DNA from: Lachnospiraceae bacterium UBA1766
GTDB lineage: Bacteria > Bacillota > Clostridia > Lachnospirales > Lachnospiraceae
NCBI GenBank assembly: GCA_002314715.1
Contig: DCGY01000077.1
Span: 1 to 44,879 of the forward strand
Length of the DNA: 44,879 nt
Reading direction: 5' to 3'
This document shows, piece after piece, positions 8,510 through 17,142 of the stretch. The position numbers were made by a program, and so were the translations under genes. The notes below the pieces were generated by a model. It saw nothing but the letters and a program-made list of their open reading frames with translations, ran no database searches and had not been told where the DNA came from. The first letter of the stretch is position 1; every line of letters starts with the position of its first letter.

Positions 8510-9535
8510 GTGAGACAAAAAATGATTTTGATTTTATTGGATCCGGAGGGGGAGTATGCTGCTTTGATGGGCAATTATCTGCAGGAGCAGAAAAATATTC
8601 CCTGGGAGGTGCATACCTATACCGATAGTAATTCCCTTTTGGAGGAGCATTTGGAAAATATAGGGATGCTGGTGTCAGCCGAGTCCGGATTTTTGGAGGA
8701 GTTTAAGGAACTGGGGGCCAAACGCATCGTAATATTGAACGAAAGCGGAATTGTAAAGTGGGGCCAATACCGAAATATCCAAAAGTATCAGGCGGCAGAT
8801 GTGGTGTTTCAGGAGCTGTTGGAAATATTTATGGAAATATCAGACATTCCCCTGCCGGGACTGAAGAATAACTCCAATACCAAGTTTTTTGGATTCTATT
8901 CTCCCATTCATCGATGCTGCCAGACCACCTTTGCCATGACCATGGCCCAGGTTTTGGCACAGCAACATGCAGTGTTATACCTGAATTTTGAGCATTATTG
9001 CGGATATGCGGAATTGACGGGAAATGCTTCGCGAAAGGATTTATCGGACCTTATCTATTTCCTGGTGGCTGAGAAGGACAAGTTTGCCCTCAGAATGCAG
9101 ACGATGATACAGCACGTGGGAAATGTGGACTATATTCCCCCTATGAAATCCGGCCAAAATTTATTGACGATTACCACAAAGGAGTGGCTGGGTTTGGTGC
9201 AAAAACTGGCAGAAATCGGTGAGTATGAATATGTGATTCTGGATTTGTCGGAGAGTATGCAGGGCTTGTTTGAACTGCTGCGTTGTTGTGAAAAAATCTT
9301 TACCGTAGTACGGGGAGAACGGGTATCACGGAACAAAATGCTCTCTTATGAGCAACTGTTGACAGCCTACGGATTTGAGGATGTCTGGAAGAGAACCAGT
9401 AAATGCACCTTGCCGGTACTGAGTCGAATGCCGGATACCCTGGAAGAGTATAACCGAAGTGAGTTGGCAAATTATGTTAAGGAACAGCTTGGCGAAACGG
9501 GCCGGGAGGTAGAAGAATGGACTATGCGAAGCTAA
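8510..9535 (+). CDS. TadZ/CpaE-like pilus localisation protein with non-canonical P-loop
   Basis: The first gene of the tad operon. TadZ/CpaE proteins have a receiver-like N-terminal domain followed by a ParA/MinD-like ATPase fold and position the Tad secretion machine at the pole. This 341-residue product fits: residues 1-115 form an alternating beta-alpha receiver-like domain, and residues ~125-300 are ParA-like (VLYLNFEHYCGYAELTG; YEYVILDLSESMQGLFELL). The P-loop position reads SPIHRCCQTT (131-140). Both the MinD signature lysine and the P-loop lysine are replaced, by Ile and Gln. Start GTG 8510 was chosen over upstream TTG because AGGAGG lies 10 bases before it. The 3' end overlaps cpaF by 19 bases. 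Confidence 0.75.
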   Translation: MRQKMILILLDPEGEYAALMGNYLQEQKNIPWEVHTYTDSNSLLEEHLENIGMLVSAESGFLEEFKELGAKRIVILNESGIVKWGQYRNIQKYQAADVVFQELLEIFMEISDIPLPGLKNNSNTKFFGFYSPIHRCCQTTFAMTMAQVLAQQHAVLYLNFEHYCGYAELTGNASRKDLSDLIYFLVAEKDKFALRMQTMIQHVGNVDYIPPMKSGQNLLTITTKEWLGLVQKLAEIGEYEYVILDLSESMQGLFELLRCCEKIFTVVRGERVSRNKMLSYEQLLTAYGFEDVWKRTSKCTLPVLSRMPDTLEEYNRSELANYVKEQLGETGREVEEWTMRS

Positions 9536-10734
9536 AGCATACGCTTCGTGGAAAAGTGCAGGAAAAACTGGATTATGGGCGTGACTGGGAAGACGAAGAA
9601 ATCCAGGAGGTCATAGACAATCTGATTTTGGAAGAAGAGGAAATGATGCTATGTCCTGTGGAACTTCGACGAAAACTGCGAAAAGAATTGTTTGATTCGC
9701 TAAGGAGACTGGATTTGCTGCAGATTTTCGTGGAAGATCCTTCTATTACGGAAATCATGATTAACGGAATCCACAATATTTTCGTGGAACGGACAGGCAG
9801 AATCAGTAAGCTGGACTTGTCTTTTGAATCGGAAGAAAAGTTAAATGATGTCATCCAGCGAATCGTTGCCGGTTGCAATCGTGTCGTAAACGAGGCCAAT
9901 CCTGTGGTGGATGCACGTTTGGAAGACGGCTCCAGAGTCAACGTGGTGCTGTCCCCCATATCTCTGGGCGGCTCTGTCATTACCATCAGACGGTTCCCCG
10001 AAAATCCAATCACTATGGAACAATTAATATCGATGAAATCCATCACAAAAGAAGCGGCAGATTTTTTACAAAAGCTGGTTCTTTCTCATTATAACATCTT
10101 TATCAGTGGCGGTACCGGAAGCGGAAAAACCACTTTCTTAAATGTATTATCTGCATTTATTCCCAAAGAGGAACGCATCATTACCATAGAAGACAGTGCG
10201 GAACTGCAGCTGTTGGATATTCCCAATCTGGTTCGTTTGGAGACAAGAAACAATAATGTGGAGGGCTGTAGGGAAATAACCATTCGGGACTTGATTAAGG
10301 CCTCTCTGCGTATGCGACCGGACCGAATTATTGTGGGGGAGGTTCGCGGTGCAGAGGCATTTGATATGTTGCAGTGTATGAATACCGGTCATGACGGCAG
10401 TATGTCTACCGGGCATGCCAACTCTGCGGAGGATATGCTATCCCGACTGGAAAGCATGATTTTGATGGGGATGGACCTTCCACTTCCCGCAATACGAAGA
10501 CAAATTACGTCCGGTATCGATATTTTGGTTCATTTGGGAAGACTGCGGGACAAAACACGTCATGTGTTGGAAATTGATGAAATATGTCCCTTGGTAGAAG
10601 GGGAATATTGCCTGAATCCATTGTTTGTTTTTGAGGAAACAGGAGAGAACCGGGAGGGACAGGTGGAGGGTATGCTTTTACGGAAAGGGGATTTGATCGG
10701 TGACCGAAAACTTAAAGAGGCCGGATTATGTTAA
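9517..10734 (+). CDS. cpaF: Tad pilus assembly ATPase CpaF/TadA
   Basis: A hexameric secretion ATPase that powers assembly of Flp pili at the inner face of the membrane. The 405-residue protein has Walker A GGTGSGKTT with K204, a Walker B region in RIIVGEVRGAEAFDML, the His/Asp-box motifs of type II/IV secretion ATPases (DSAELQL, LRMRPDRI), and the MSTGHANSAEDMLSRLE stretch typical of CpaF. The helical N-terminal extension of ~90 residues is normal for the family. The ATG is preceded by GGGAGGT and overlaps the TadZ-like gene by 19 bases, so translation is likely coupled. Confidence 0.93.
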   Translation: MDYAKLKHTLRGKVQEKLDYGRDWEDEEIQEVIDNLILEEEEMMLCPVELRRKLRKELFDSLRRLDLLQIFVEDPSITEIMINGIHNIFVERTGRISKLDLSFESEEKLNDVIQRIVAGCNRVVNEANPVVDARLEDGSRVNVVLSPISLGGSVITIRRFPENPITMEQLISMKSITKEAADFLQKLVLSHYNIFISGGTGSGKTTFLNVLSAFIPKEERIITIEDSAELQLLDIPNLVRLETRNNNVEGCREITIRDLIKASLRMRPDRIIVGEVRGAEAFDMLQCMNTGHDGSMSTGHANSAEDMLSRLESMILMGMDLPLPAIRRQITSGIDILVHLGRLRDKTRHVLEIDEICPLVEGEYCLNPLFVFEETGENREGQVEGMLLRKGDLIGDRKLKEAGLC

Positions 10735-12271
10735 GGCACCGGCTGTGGGTCGGGAGCATATTCTGCTGATTTTGGAAACAGTTCTGCTTGCCGTATTTTT
10801 CGCCTGGTTCTTTTACAGAAGTGTTTTTGGGCTTTTGCCCGGTGCGGTGGTAGGTTATTTATTTTATCGACTGAAATTGGACAGGGAACAACGCAGAAAC
10901 AAGGAACTGCTGGAAATGCAGTTTCGGGAATGCCTGTTGGCCGTATCAGCGGGATTGCTTGCAGGCTATGCAGTAGAAAATGCCTTTGTTTCAAGTCGGG
11001 AGGAAATGCGAAATCTTTATGGAAATCAATCTTTTATTTGTAAAGAACTGGAAGGGATTCGCCGGGGACTTATTATTAATATCACCCTGGAAGAATTGCT
11101 GAATGATTTTGCAAAAAGAAGTGACATAAACGAAATACAGCAGTTTTCGCAGGTGTTTGGGATTGCCAAGCGAAGTGGCGGAGATATGCCCGGAATGATT
11201 CAAACCTGTGCCCAGTTATCCACGGAACGGGCTCAAACAAAGCAGGAAGTGAATACCATGCTGGCAGGAAAACGAATGGAACAGCGCATTATGCAGGTAA
11301 TTCCTTTTGGAATTGTGTTTTACATCGGCAGGTTGTATGTAGGATTTTTTGACTGTCTGTATCACAACGCAGTAGGGGTTGGAATCATGAGTTTTTGCCT
11401 GGGAATTTATCTTCTGGGCGTATACCTGGGGGAAAGAATTTTGAAACGGGTGGAGGCGGAACTGTCCGGAGAATTGGTTGGAAAAATGAAAAAGGAGCCC
11501 CAGCCTTTTTCCGGCGGGCTGATGGGGAAGCTTTATTCCTTTTTTCGAAAATTATGGAAATCATTGGAGAATCGTTATTTTTGGAGGGACCAGGTTTCAA
11601 AGGACCTTCGAATTTTGTTCCCAATTGGGGATCAGGAGAAGCGAAGAGAAATCTATTATTGCAGGAAACTGACCTTATCTGTTCTGATTTCCGTACTTGG
11701 GATTCTTTTGTTTTTTCTGGCCCGAATTGCCGGAAGTTTCTCAGAAAAAAGAGATTTGTGGATTCTGTTTGGACTGATTCAGGCTACGGCGTTTGGAAGT
11801 TTTCTTTTTGCGGATAAGGACCTACACGAGGATGCGGAAAAAAGGAAGCAGCAATGGAGAAATCAGTACCCGGATTTTATTCATCAGTTGGTGTTGTATT
11901 TGGGGGCAGGATTAAGCATTCGGAATGCATTTGCCAGACTGTCACAGCGGTATGAACCGGTTTTGTATGCATACCGTGAGATGGAAGCCGGAATGTCCGA
12001 ACTGACTGCCTACGAACGGTTTGGGAAACGAACGGAACTTCAGGAATATATGAAATTAAGTACCTTGCTGATTCAAAATGTGAGAAGAGGTACCGGTGCT
12101 TTGCTGGAAAGATTGGAAGAGGAAGCCATACACAGTGCCAGAGAACGAATTCAAAATGGAAAGAAACTGGGTGAAGAAGCGGAAACAAAGATGTTAATCC
12201 CAATGGTGATGATGCTTGGAGTGGTCATGATTATGATTATGATTCCGGCATTCATGGGCCTTGGAATATAA
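10700..12271 (+). CDS. Fused TadB-TadC inner-membrane platform protein
   Basis: The two T2SF-type membrane platform proteins of Tad systems, TadB and TadC, appear to be joined in one 523-residue polypeptide. The first half has membrane segments near residues 20-60 and 195-250 around a cytoplasmic T2SF domain (FRECLLAVSAGLLAGYAVE; FGIAKRSGGDMPGMI). A linker lies around 255-310. The second half has segments near 325-375 and at the C-terminus, with a second T2SF domain (YPDFIHQLVLYLGAGLSIRN; LLIQNVRRGTGALLERLEEE; EAETKMLIPMVMMLGVVMIM). The frame is continuous with no internal start spacing between the halves. GTG at 10700 is preceded by AAAGGGG and overlaps cpaF by 35 bases. Confidence 0.8.
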   Translation: MTENLKRPDYVKAPAVGREHILLILETVLLAVFFAWFFYRSVFGLLPGAVVGYLFYRLKLDREQRRNKELLEMQFRECLLAVSAGLLAGYAVENAFVSSREEMRNLYGNQSFICKELEGIRRGLIINITLEELLNDFAKRSDINEIQQFSQVFGIAKRSGGDMPGMIQTCAQLSTERAQTKQEVNTMLAGKRMEQRIMQVIPFGIVFYIGRLYVGFFDCLYHNAVGVGIMSFCLGIYLLGVYLGERILKRVEAELSGELVGKMKKEPQPFSGGLMGKLYSFFRKLWKSLENRYFWRDQVSKDLRILFPIGDQEKRREIYYCRKLTLSVLISVLGILLFFLARIAGSFSEKRDLWILFGLIQATAFGSFLFADKDLHEDAEKRKQQWRNQYPDFIHQLVLYLGAGLSIRNAFARLSQRYEPVLYAYREMEAGMSELTAYERFGKRTELQEYMKLSTLLIQNVRRGTGALLERLEEEAIHSARERIQNGKKLGEEAETKMLIPMVMMLGVVMIMIMIPAFMGLGI

Positions 12272-12290
12272 ATTGAGAGGAGAAAAGAAT

Positions 12291-12467
12291 ATGGAATTTA
12301 TGCGAAAAATCAATGGGAAATTAAAGGAAAAAACGGGGATGGGTACAGTGGAGATCATTCTGATTATCGTTGTACTGATTGGTCTTGTCCTTATTTTTAA
12401 AACCCAGATTACAAACGTGGTAAATACGATTTTCCAGAAGATTACTTCCCAGGCAAACAAAATCTAA
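12291..12467 (+). CDS. Flp-type pilin (Flp1-like)
   Basis: A 58-residue pilin precursor, the structural subunit of the Tad pilus. A short basic leader (MEFMRKINGKLKEKTGMG) precedes TVEIILIIVVLIGLVLIFK. This has the Gly/Glu cleavage context of type IVb prepilins: TGMG then TVE, with the glutamate at mature position ~3. The rest is a short polar tail. The ATG at 12291 follows GAGAGGAG. The stop overlaps the start of the next gene as TAATG. The prepilin peptidase at 14944 is the likely processing enzyme. Confidence 0.85.
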   Translation: MEFMRKINGKLKEKTGMGTVEIILIIVVLIGLVLIFKTQITNVVNTIFQKITSQANKI

Positions 12468-13927
12468 TGGGTGGGAAAATTCAAGGATATCTCACTGTGT
12501 ATCTGAGTATTGTGCTGGCAATTATTTTGTCTTTGTTTCTGACCTTATTCGAGGGTGCCCGTCGAAACACGATTCGGACAGAAACGGAGGTGGTAATGGA
12601 TATTTCGATGAACAGCATAATGGCGGAATATCATCGGGAGTTGTTTCACCAGTACAATCTTCTGGCAATTGACTCCTCTTATGGTACCGATGTGGTAGGA
12701 ATGGACCATACTGCCGGGCGTTTGGATGATTATCTCATGGTAAATATGACGCCACATTATGAAAATCTTGGCATTCTGTCCTCTTTATGGTTTCGAAATC
12801 TGCTTTGTATGTATTCGGAAACACCAAAAATGACAGAAGTGTCGATTTTGACAGACTATAATGGCCAGGTATTTCGAAATGCTGCGGCGAAAGCAATTTG
12901 TGATGATGTGGGAATGGAAGCCTTTTTGAAATTTTGCCAGTGGCTGCAGGTCATTCAGATAAATGATTTGGAAAACCAAAAGCCAAAGGAGGAACGAAAA
13001 TCCATCCTGGATCAATTGGCGAAGTATACCGGTAAGGAAGTACAGATAGAGGAGGACCTTTGGAAAGAGTTGCAGGTGGATAATCCCACACAGCAATTGG
13101 ATGAGCAAAGAGAAGCGGATATTCTGCAGGTGGTTTTTTCGGATACCTCCGGATTGTCGCAAAAGGAACTAAGCGGAGTCCAAATGATATATGACCGCAT
13201 GCAGCAAAATGCGGTAAGTGTGGGGAATGCGTCCAAACCTTCTGCAATACTTGGGTCGGATTTGTTGGAGCAGTTTTTGTTTTTTACCTATTGTACCAGG
13301 TATTTTGGACATTATGGGCAGGAAAAGCAGGCAGGAGCCTTGACATATCAGATGGAGTATTTACTGGCAGGCAAACAAAAGGATACAGACAATTTGCGGG
13401 ATGTAATGCTTTTGATTGGGGACCTTCGGGAGATGGCCAACATGATCTATCTTTACCAGGACTCTGTCAAAAACAAAGAGGCGGAAGCCATTGCACAGGT
13501 TTTGGCTGCAATCATCCTGATGCCGGAAACCATGGAGCTTTTTAAGGCACTGGTTATTATGGGGTGGGCTTATGCGGAATCTATCTATGACTTGAAGCAA
13601 CTATACAATGGAAAAAGGGTTCCGCTATTGAAAACATCTACCACCTGGCATTCGGGGCTTTTGGGGGCCTTGCGGGGTGAAATGGAGACGGAGGAAATGA
13701 AGACCACAGGTCTTTGTTATGAGGACTATTTGATTCTTCTGAGTGCCTTACAGGATCCGAATGTCATTGTTGGACGAGCCATGAATCTGGTGGAGTCGGA
13801 TATTCGACAAACTTCGGGAAACAGTCATTTTCGTCTGGATGCCTGCTATGTGTCTGTACAGGCAAAGGTAACGGTAAAAAGTACATATGGATATGAGTTC
13901 ATGATTGAACGAAAAAAACAGTATTAG
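12467..13927 (+). CDS. DUF5702-type Tad locus protein
   Basis: A 486-residue protein with one N-terminal hydrophobic segment (GYLTVYLSIVLAIILSLFL) followed by a large extracytoplasmic region, which is the arrangement of DUF5702 proteins in Firmicutes Tad loci. These may be large pseudopilins or TadG-like subunits; the role is not established. The start overlaps the pilin stop codon (TAATG), so it is translated right after the pilin. The early segment has pseudopilin-like character with a charged stretch (EGARRNTIRTETE) after it. There are a few cysteines but no paired motifs. Confidence 0.65.
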   Translation: MGGKIQGYLTVYLSIVLAIILSLFLTLFEGARRNTIRTETEVVMDISMNSIMAEYHRELFHQYNLLAIDSSYGTDVVGMDHTAGRLDDYLMVNMTPHYENLGILSSLWFRNLLCMYSETPKMTEVSILTDYNGQVFRNAAAKAICDDVGMEAFLKFCQWLQVIQINDLENQKPKEERKSILDQLAKYTGKEVQIEEDLWKELQVDNPTQQLDEQREADILQVVFSDTSGLSQKELSGVQMIYDRMQQNAVSVGNASKPSAILGSDLLEQFLFFTYCTRYFGHYGQEKQAGALTYQMEYLLAGKQKDTDNLRDVMLLIGDLREMANMIYLYQDSVKNKEAEAIAQVLAAIILMPETMELFKALVIMGWAYAESIYDLKQLYNGKRVPLLKTSTTWHSGLLGALRGEMETEEMKTTGLCYEDYLILLSALQDPNVIVGRAMNLVESDIRQTSGNSHFRLDACYVSVQAKVTVKSTYGYEFMIERKKQY

Positions 13928-13966
13928 GGAGTGTCCGGCGATGTCTTCTTTATGGAGTGATTTGAA

Positions 13967-14947
13967 ATGAAACTATTAACCACATCACAAAATCCTTCTC
14001 CAAACCATGAAATAAGCTATGCGGAGTACGCCCATACTTCGCGAAAATCCCGGAAATGTCTTTTCACCCGAGAGCATTTCCACAAAAGAAGCTTCATAGA
14101 GAAGACATTGCCGGGCACTGCCAAAGGGAAACGATTGCAGGCGGGTATGACGGTAGAGGCCTCCATACTGTTGCCGTTGTTTCTGTTCTTTTTCCTATAC
14201 CTGATTTCGGGGATTGAAATGTTAAGACTTCATGGAAATATGGAAATGGCGTTGTGGGAGACAGGAAATCACCTAAGTGTGGTGGGATCCGCACTGCAAA
14301 CCGGTTCCGTACTTTCGAATCAGGATGGGGAAAACCGGGAGCTTTGGAAGGAACTGGCGGATGTAGCGCTTTCTTACACCTACGTAAAGAAGAATCTGTT
14401 GGACTATCGGGGAGTGAACTATTACGAAAACTCCCCTTTGTCCTACGGAGCCATGAGTCTGCAGTTTCTGGGTTCGGACATTATTAGCAACAAAGATTAT
14501 ATCGATTTGGTGGTCAGTTATCCCGTTGCAGCATCCAAGGGAAATCAATATATTTTTGGATTTTGGATGGAAAACCGGTATTACGGACATATGTGGACCG
14601 GGTTTGAACTTCCGAAGAATGCAGAGGAAACTTCGGCCGTTTATTATATGACGGAAACGGGGACGGTATATCATCTGTCCAAAGAATGTACCCATCTGTT
14701 GCTTACCATCCATGAAACGGCAATTCCTTTGGTGTTTACACAAAAAAACAAGTCCGGGCACTACTATCGGGAATGTGTTTTGTGCAAGGGGACACCTTAT
14801 TTGGGGAGAATCTGGATTACGGATACGGGAGAATGCTATCACTTAAAAAAGGACTGTTCCGGCCTAAAGCGTACCATCCGAACGGTTACGGAAAAGGAGA
14901 TTGAAAATGTTCCGTTGTGTAAAAGGTGTGAAAAAAATCAACCATGA
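13967..14947 (+). CDS. TadE-like pseudopilin with two C-terminal YHxxxxC/CxxC modules
   Basis: A 326-residue protein. A basic N-terminal extension of ~60 residues leads into MTVEASILLPLFLFFFLYLI, the TadE signature (TVEA/S followed by a hydrophobic helix). The extracytoplasmic part ends in two similar modules: YH at 235-236 with C241, then C270 and C273; and YH at 291-292 with C297, then C318 and C321. Each gives one His and three Cys, a pattern compatible with metal binding or disulfides. Such YHxxxxC...CxxC modules are seen at the ends of other surface proteins. The ATG follows GGAG, and the stop overlaps the prepilin peptidase start (ATGA). Confidence 0.72.
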   Translation: MKLLTTSQNPSPNHEISYAEYAHTSRKSRKCLFTREHFHKRSFIEKTLPGTAKGKRLQAGMTVEASILLPLFLFFFLYLISGIEMLRLHGNMEMALWETGNHLSVVGSALQTGSVLSNQDGENRELWKELADVALSYTYVKKNLLDYRGVNYYENSPLSYGAMSLQFLGSDIISNKDYIDLVVSYPVAASKGNQYIFGFWMENRYYGHMWTGFELPKNAEETSAVYYMTETGTVYHLSKECTHLLLTIHETAIPLVFTQKNKSGHYYRECVLCKGTPYLGRIWITDTGECYHLKKDCSGLKRTIRTVTEKEIENVPLCKRCEKNQP

Positions 14948-15360
14948 AAATTGTTACCTTTCTTTATCTGATTTTGCTATCCATAAGCGATCTCAAAACA
15001 AAAACGGTTTCTAAAAGAATTTTATTTCCGGGAGTAATGGTGCTCTGCGGCATGGGGACTGTTCGGATGTTTACTTGTGGGGAAAGTGTCTGGGAATGGA
15101 TAGCCTGCCTGACTCCGGGTTTGGTATTTGTTATTCTTTCTTTTCTGGGAGCATCTGTGGGACGGGCGGACGGTTATTTTTTGATTGGTCTGGGACTTGG
15201 ATTTGGAAGCGAAATATGCCTAAAAACCATGGGACTTGGTCTGTTATTCTCTGCCTTATTTGGTATTTTTGCCCTGTGCAAGGGCTGGAACGGAAGGCGA
15301 TATAAAATACCATTCTTTCCCTTTTTGACGGCAGGCTACTTGATTTGTCTGCTAAATTAG
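14944..15360 (+). CDS. A24-type prepilin peptidase (TadV/CpaA-like)
   Basis: A membrane aspartic protease expected to cleave the Flp pilin leader. The 138-residue protein has four to five hydrophobic helices and the two catalytic Asp contexts: D16 in LLSISDLKTKTV and D76 in GRADGYFLIGLGLG. The second motif is GRAD instead of the commoner GxGD, which is known variation. It is a short, peptidase-only form without the methylase domain, as usual for Tad loci. The start overlaps the previous stop (ATGA). Confidence 0.85.
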   Translation: MKIVTFLYLILLSISDLKTKTVSKRILFPGVMVLCGMGTVRMFTCGESVWEWIACLTPGLVFVILSFLGASVGRADGYFLIGLGLGFGSEICLKTMGLGLLFSALFGIFALCKGWNGRRYKIPFFPFLTAGYLICLLN

Positions 15361-15438
15361 GAAAAATGCAATCTGTAGCATCTTTGCTCGTAGAGTGGCA
15401 GGCTAAATATAACCAGATTGCGAAATGCGGGGATTCGT

Positions 15439-15879
15439 GTGAAAAAGAAAAAAGAAAATTTGGGGTATTTCACCGTGGAAGCGGCTCTATTATTTCCCAT
15501 AGTCATTGCGGTTATCTTATTTGTCTTTCTCTGTATGTTTTACAGCTACGACCGTTTGCTTTTGGAGCAGGACATTGGAATCCTGGCCCTTCGCGGAACC
15601 GTTGATGGGGGCGATAAGGAGGAAATCGGGAATCGGTTGATTGTGGAAGCAGGGCAAATCTATACGGAAAAATATGTTGCCTTAAAAAGGGAAGCCGTGA
15701 ACTTGCAGTTAAAGGGTTTTTCGGTGGAGTTGGAACAAAAGGCCTCCCTGGCTCTGTGGATGGGGGATGTTTTTCGTTTAGGTCCCAAGTGGGAAATGAC
15801 CGCCCATTATCGAAATAAACGTATTGAACCGGCTTTTTTTCTGAGGCTGGTAAGAAGAATAACGAAGAAAGCAGGTTGA
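15439..15879 (+). CDS. Second TadE-like minor pseudopilin
   Basis: A 146-residue protein starting with a short basic leader (MKKKKENLG), then YFTVEAALLFPIVIAVILF, which matches the TadE/TadF pseudopilin signature. The rest is a soluble extracytoplasmic domain. The GTG at 15439 with a GCGGGG ribosome site was preferred to the upstream TTG at 15418. It lies between the prepilin peptidase and the FHA gene in the same operon. Confidence 0.72.
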   Translation: MKKKKENLGYFTVEAALLFPIVIAVILFVFLCMFYSYDRLLLEQDIGILALRGTVDGGDKEEIGNRLIVEAGQIYTEKYVALKREAVNLQLKGFSVELEQKASLALWMGDVFRLGPKWEMTAHYRNKRIEPAFFLRLVRRITKKAG

Positions 15880-15884
15880 AAAAA

Positions 15885-17063
15885 ATGTATCAGACAGAAT
15901 ATGTTCGCAGTCTTCACAGTAATTATGAGCGCCTTTGTTTGTCCGGGAAACCAAAGGAAAATCGATATCAGTTTTGTATGTTAAGCAGAGGGGGAATCAA
16001 GGGGCTTTTGAATTGCGACTTACGCTATATCAACGGTTCTGCCTATTTGTACTATGACATTACCTCCAAACAGAATCTTCAGCTGTTGTATCAAAGAGAG
16101 TTGATTACAAGAGAATGGCTTTTGGATTTTGTATGGAGCATGAAACGGCTTCGACAGGAATTAAATCGTTTTTTACTTCAGGAAAACTGTATCTTATGGG
16201 AACCGGTGCAGGTATTTCAGGATCTGGAAAAAAACGAGTTTTCGTTTTTGTACGTGCCCTATTACGAGGGGGACAACGATTTTTTGAAATTGCTTTCTTT
16301 TTTTGTGGAGCATATCGATTACTCCGACGAAAAATTGGTAGAGTGTGTGTACCATGCCTATGAGCAGACGGAGAAAAACGGAAATGTCTATTTGCAGGAA
16401 AAATTTTTTGAGGATATGTCTCGGCTGGAGGGAGTAGATCAAAACAAAACAGACGAGTTACCAATGGAAAGGAAAGAGGCGAAAACGTCGATAGAACCGG
16501 AAAAGGATGGAGCGGGACAGCCGGAGATCCCGGTTGGCACGCCCATATCGGAAATAATACCGGAAAATTCCCTGCCGGAGGAGACGGAAAAAAAGAAATT
16601 CTTTTTTCGGTTTGACGGGAAAAAAGCAAAAGGGAGACAAACGGTTGTCTCGGAACAACAGAACACTACATTTTTGGGGATTGAAAAGGGACAGGCGGTA
16701 GCGGAGGAGACGGCCTATCAGGAGGATGGCTACGGGCAGACCGTGTTTTTGGATGCAAGGAAGCCGGAGGAAAAACCCCTTCATAGGATATACAGTAAGG
16801 ACGGTAAAATCATGACGTCGATTGAAAACGATGTATATCTGATTGGAAAAAATAAAGGAAAGGTAGATGTTTATCTGGAGGACCTTACAGTAAGCAGAAT
16901 GCATTGCAGAATCATTCGGGGAGAAAACACGAATTTCCTGGAGGATTTGAACAGTACCAACGGAAGTTTTATTAACAATGAACGTTTACAACCATACGAA
17001 AGGAAGGAATTGGAGCCGGGAGACGAGATTACCTGCGGAAAAGTGGTTTTACTTTATCGCTAG
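15885..17063 (+). CDS. FHA-domain protein with DUF6382-like N-terminus, end of tad operon
   Basis: A 392-residue cytoplasmic protein. The first ~190 residues resemble the DUF6382 region found in FHA proteins of clostridial Tad loci. A low-complexity linker of Glu, Pro and Lys follows (about 195-300), then a C-terminal FHA domain. The FHA signatures are present: YLIGKNKGKVDVYLED, TVSRMHCRI and LEDLNSTNGSFINN, the sites that recognise phosphothreonine. It may link pilus assembly to Ser/Thr kinase signalling, which is inference. The ATG at 15885 has AGG at a proper distance, whereas the TTG at 15876 does not. Confidence 0.8.
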   Translation: MYQTEYVRSLHSNYERLCLSGKPKENRYQFCMLSRGGIKGLLNCDLRYINGSAYLYYDITSKQNLQLLYQRELITREWLLDFVWSMKRLRQELNRFLLQENCILWEPVQVFQDLEKNEFSFLYVPYYEGDNDFLKLLSFFVEHIDYSDEKLVECVYHAYEQTEKNGNVYLQEKFFEDMSRLEGVDQNKTDELPMERKEAKTSIEPEKDGAGQPEIPVGTPISEIIPENSLPEETEKKKFFFRFDGKKAKGRQTVVSEQQNTTFLGIEKGQAVAEETAYQEDGYGQTVFLDARKPEEKPLHRIYSKDGKIMTSIENDVYLIGKNKGKVDVYLEDLTVSRMHCRIIRGENTNFLEDLNSTNGSFINNERLQPYERKELEPGDEITCGKVVLLYR

Positions 17064-17080
17064 TATGCGATGAAATCTGT

Positions 17081-17109
17081 TTGGCAAACCGAAGAAAAGA
17101 ATGTATAAT
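17081..17109 (+). promoter_or_regulatory. Sigma-A-type promoter for the lipoprotein gene
   Basis: TTGGCA and TATAAT are separated by exactly 17 bases, about 34 bases before the lipoprotein start codon. This separates the gene from the tad operon. Confidence 0.8.
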
Positions 17110-17142
17110 ATGGGACATAACGGAGTTGGAGGATTGATTTTG

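Noticed and set aside
11395..11817. Plus-strand frame of 140 residues inside the TadB-TadC gene
   Set aside because: It overlaps completely a gene with two T2SF domains and has no independent support.
14273..14842. Minus-strand frame of 189 residues opposite the TadE-like gene
   Set aside because: It is a long antisense shadow; the TadE-like signature and coupled starts on the plus strand are decisive.
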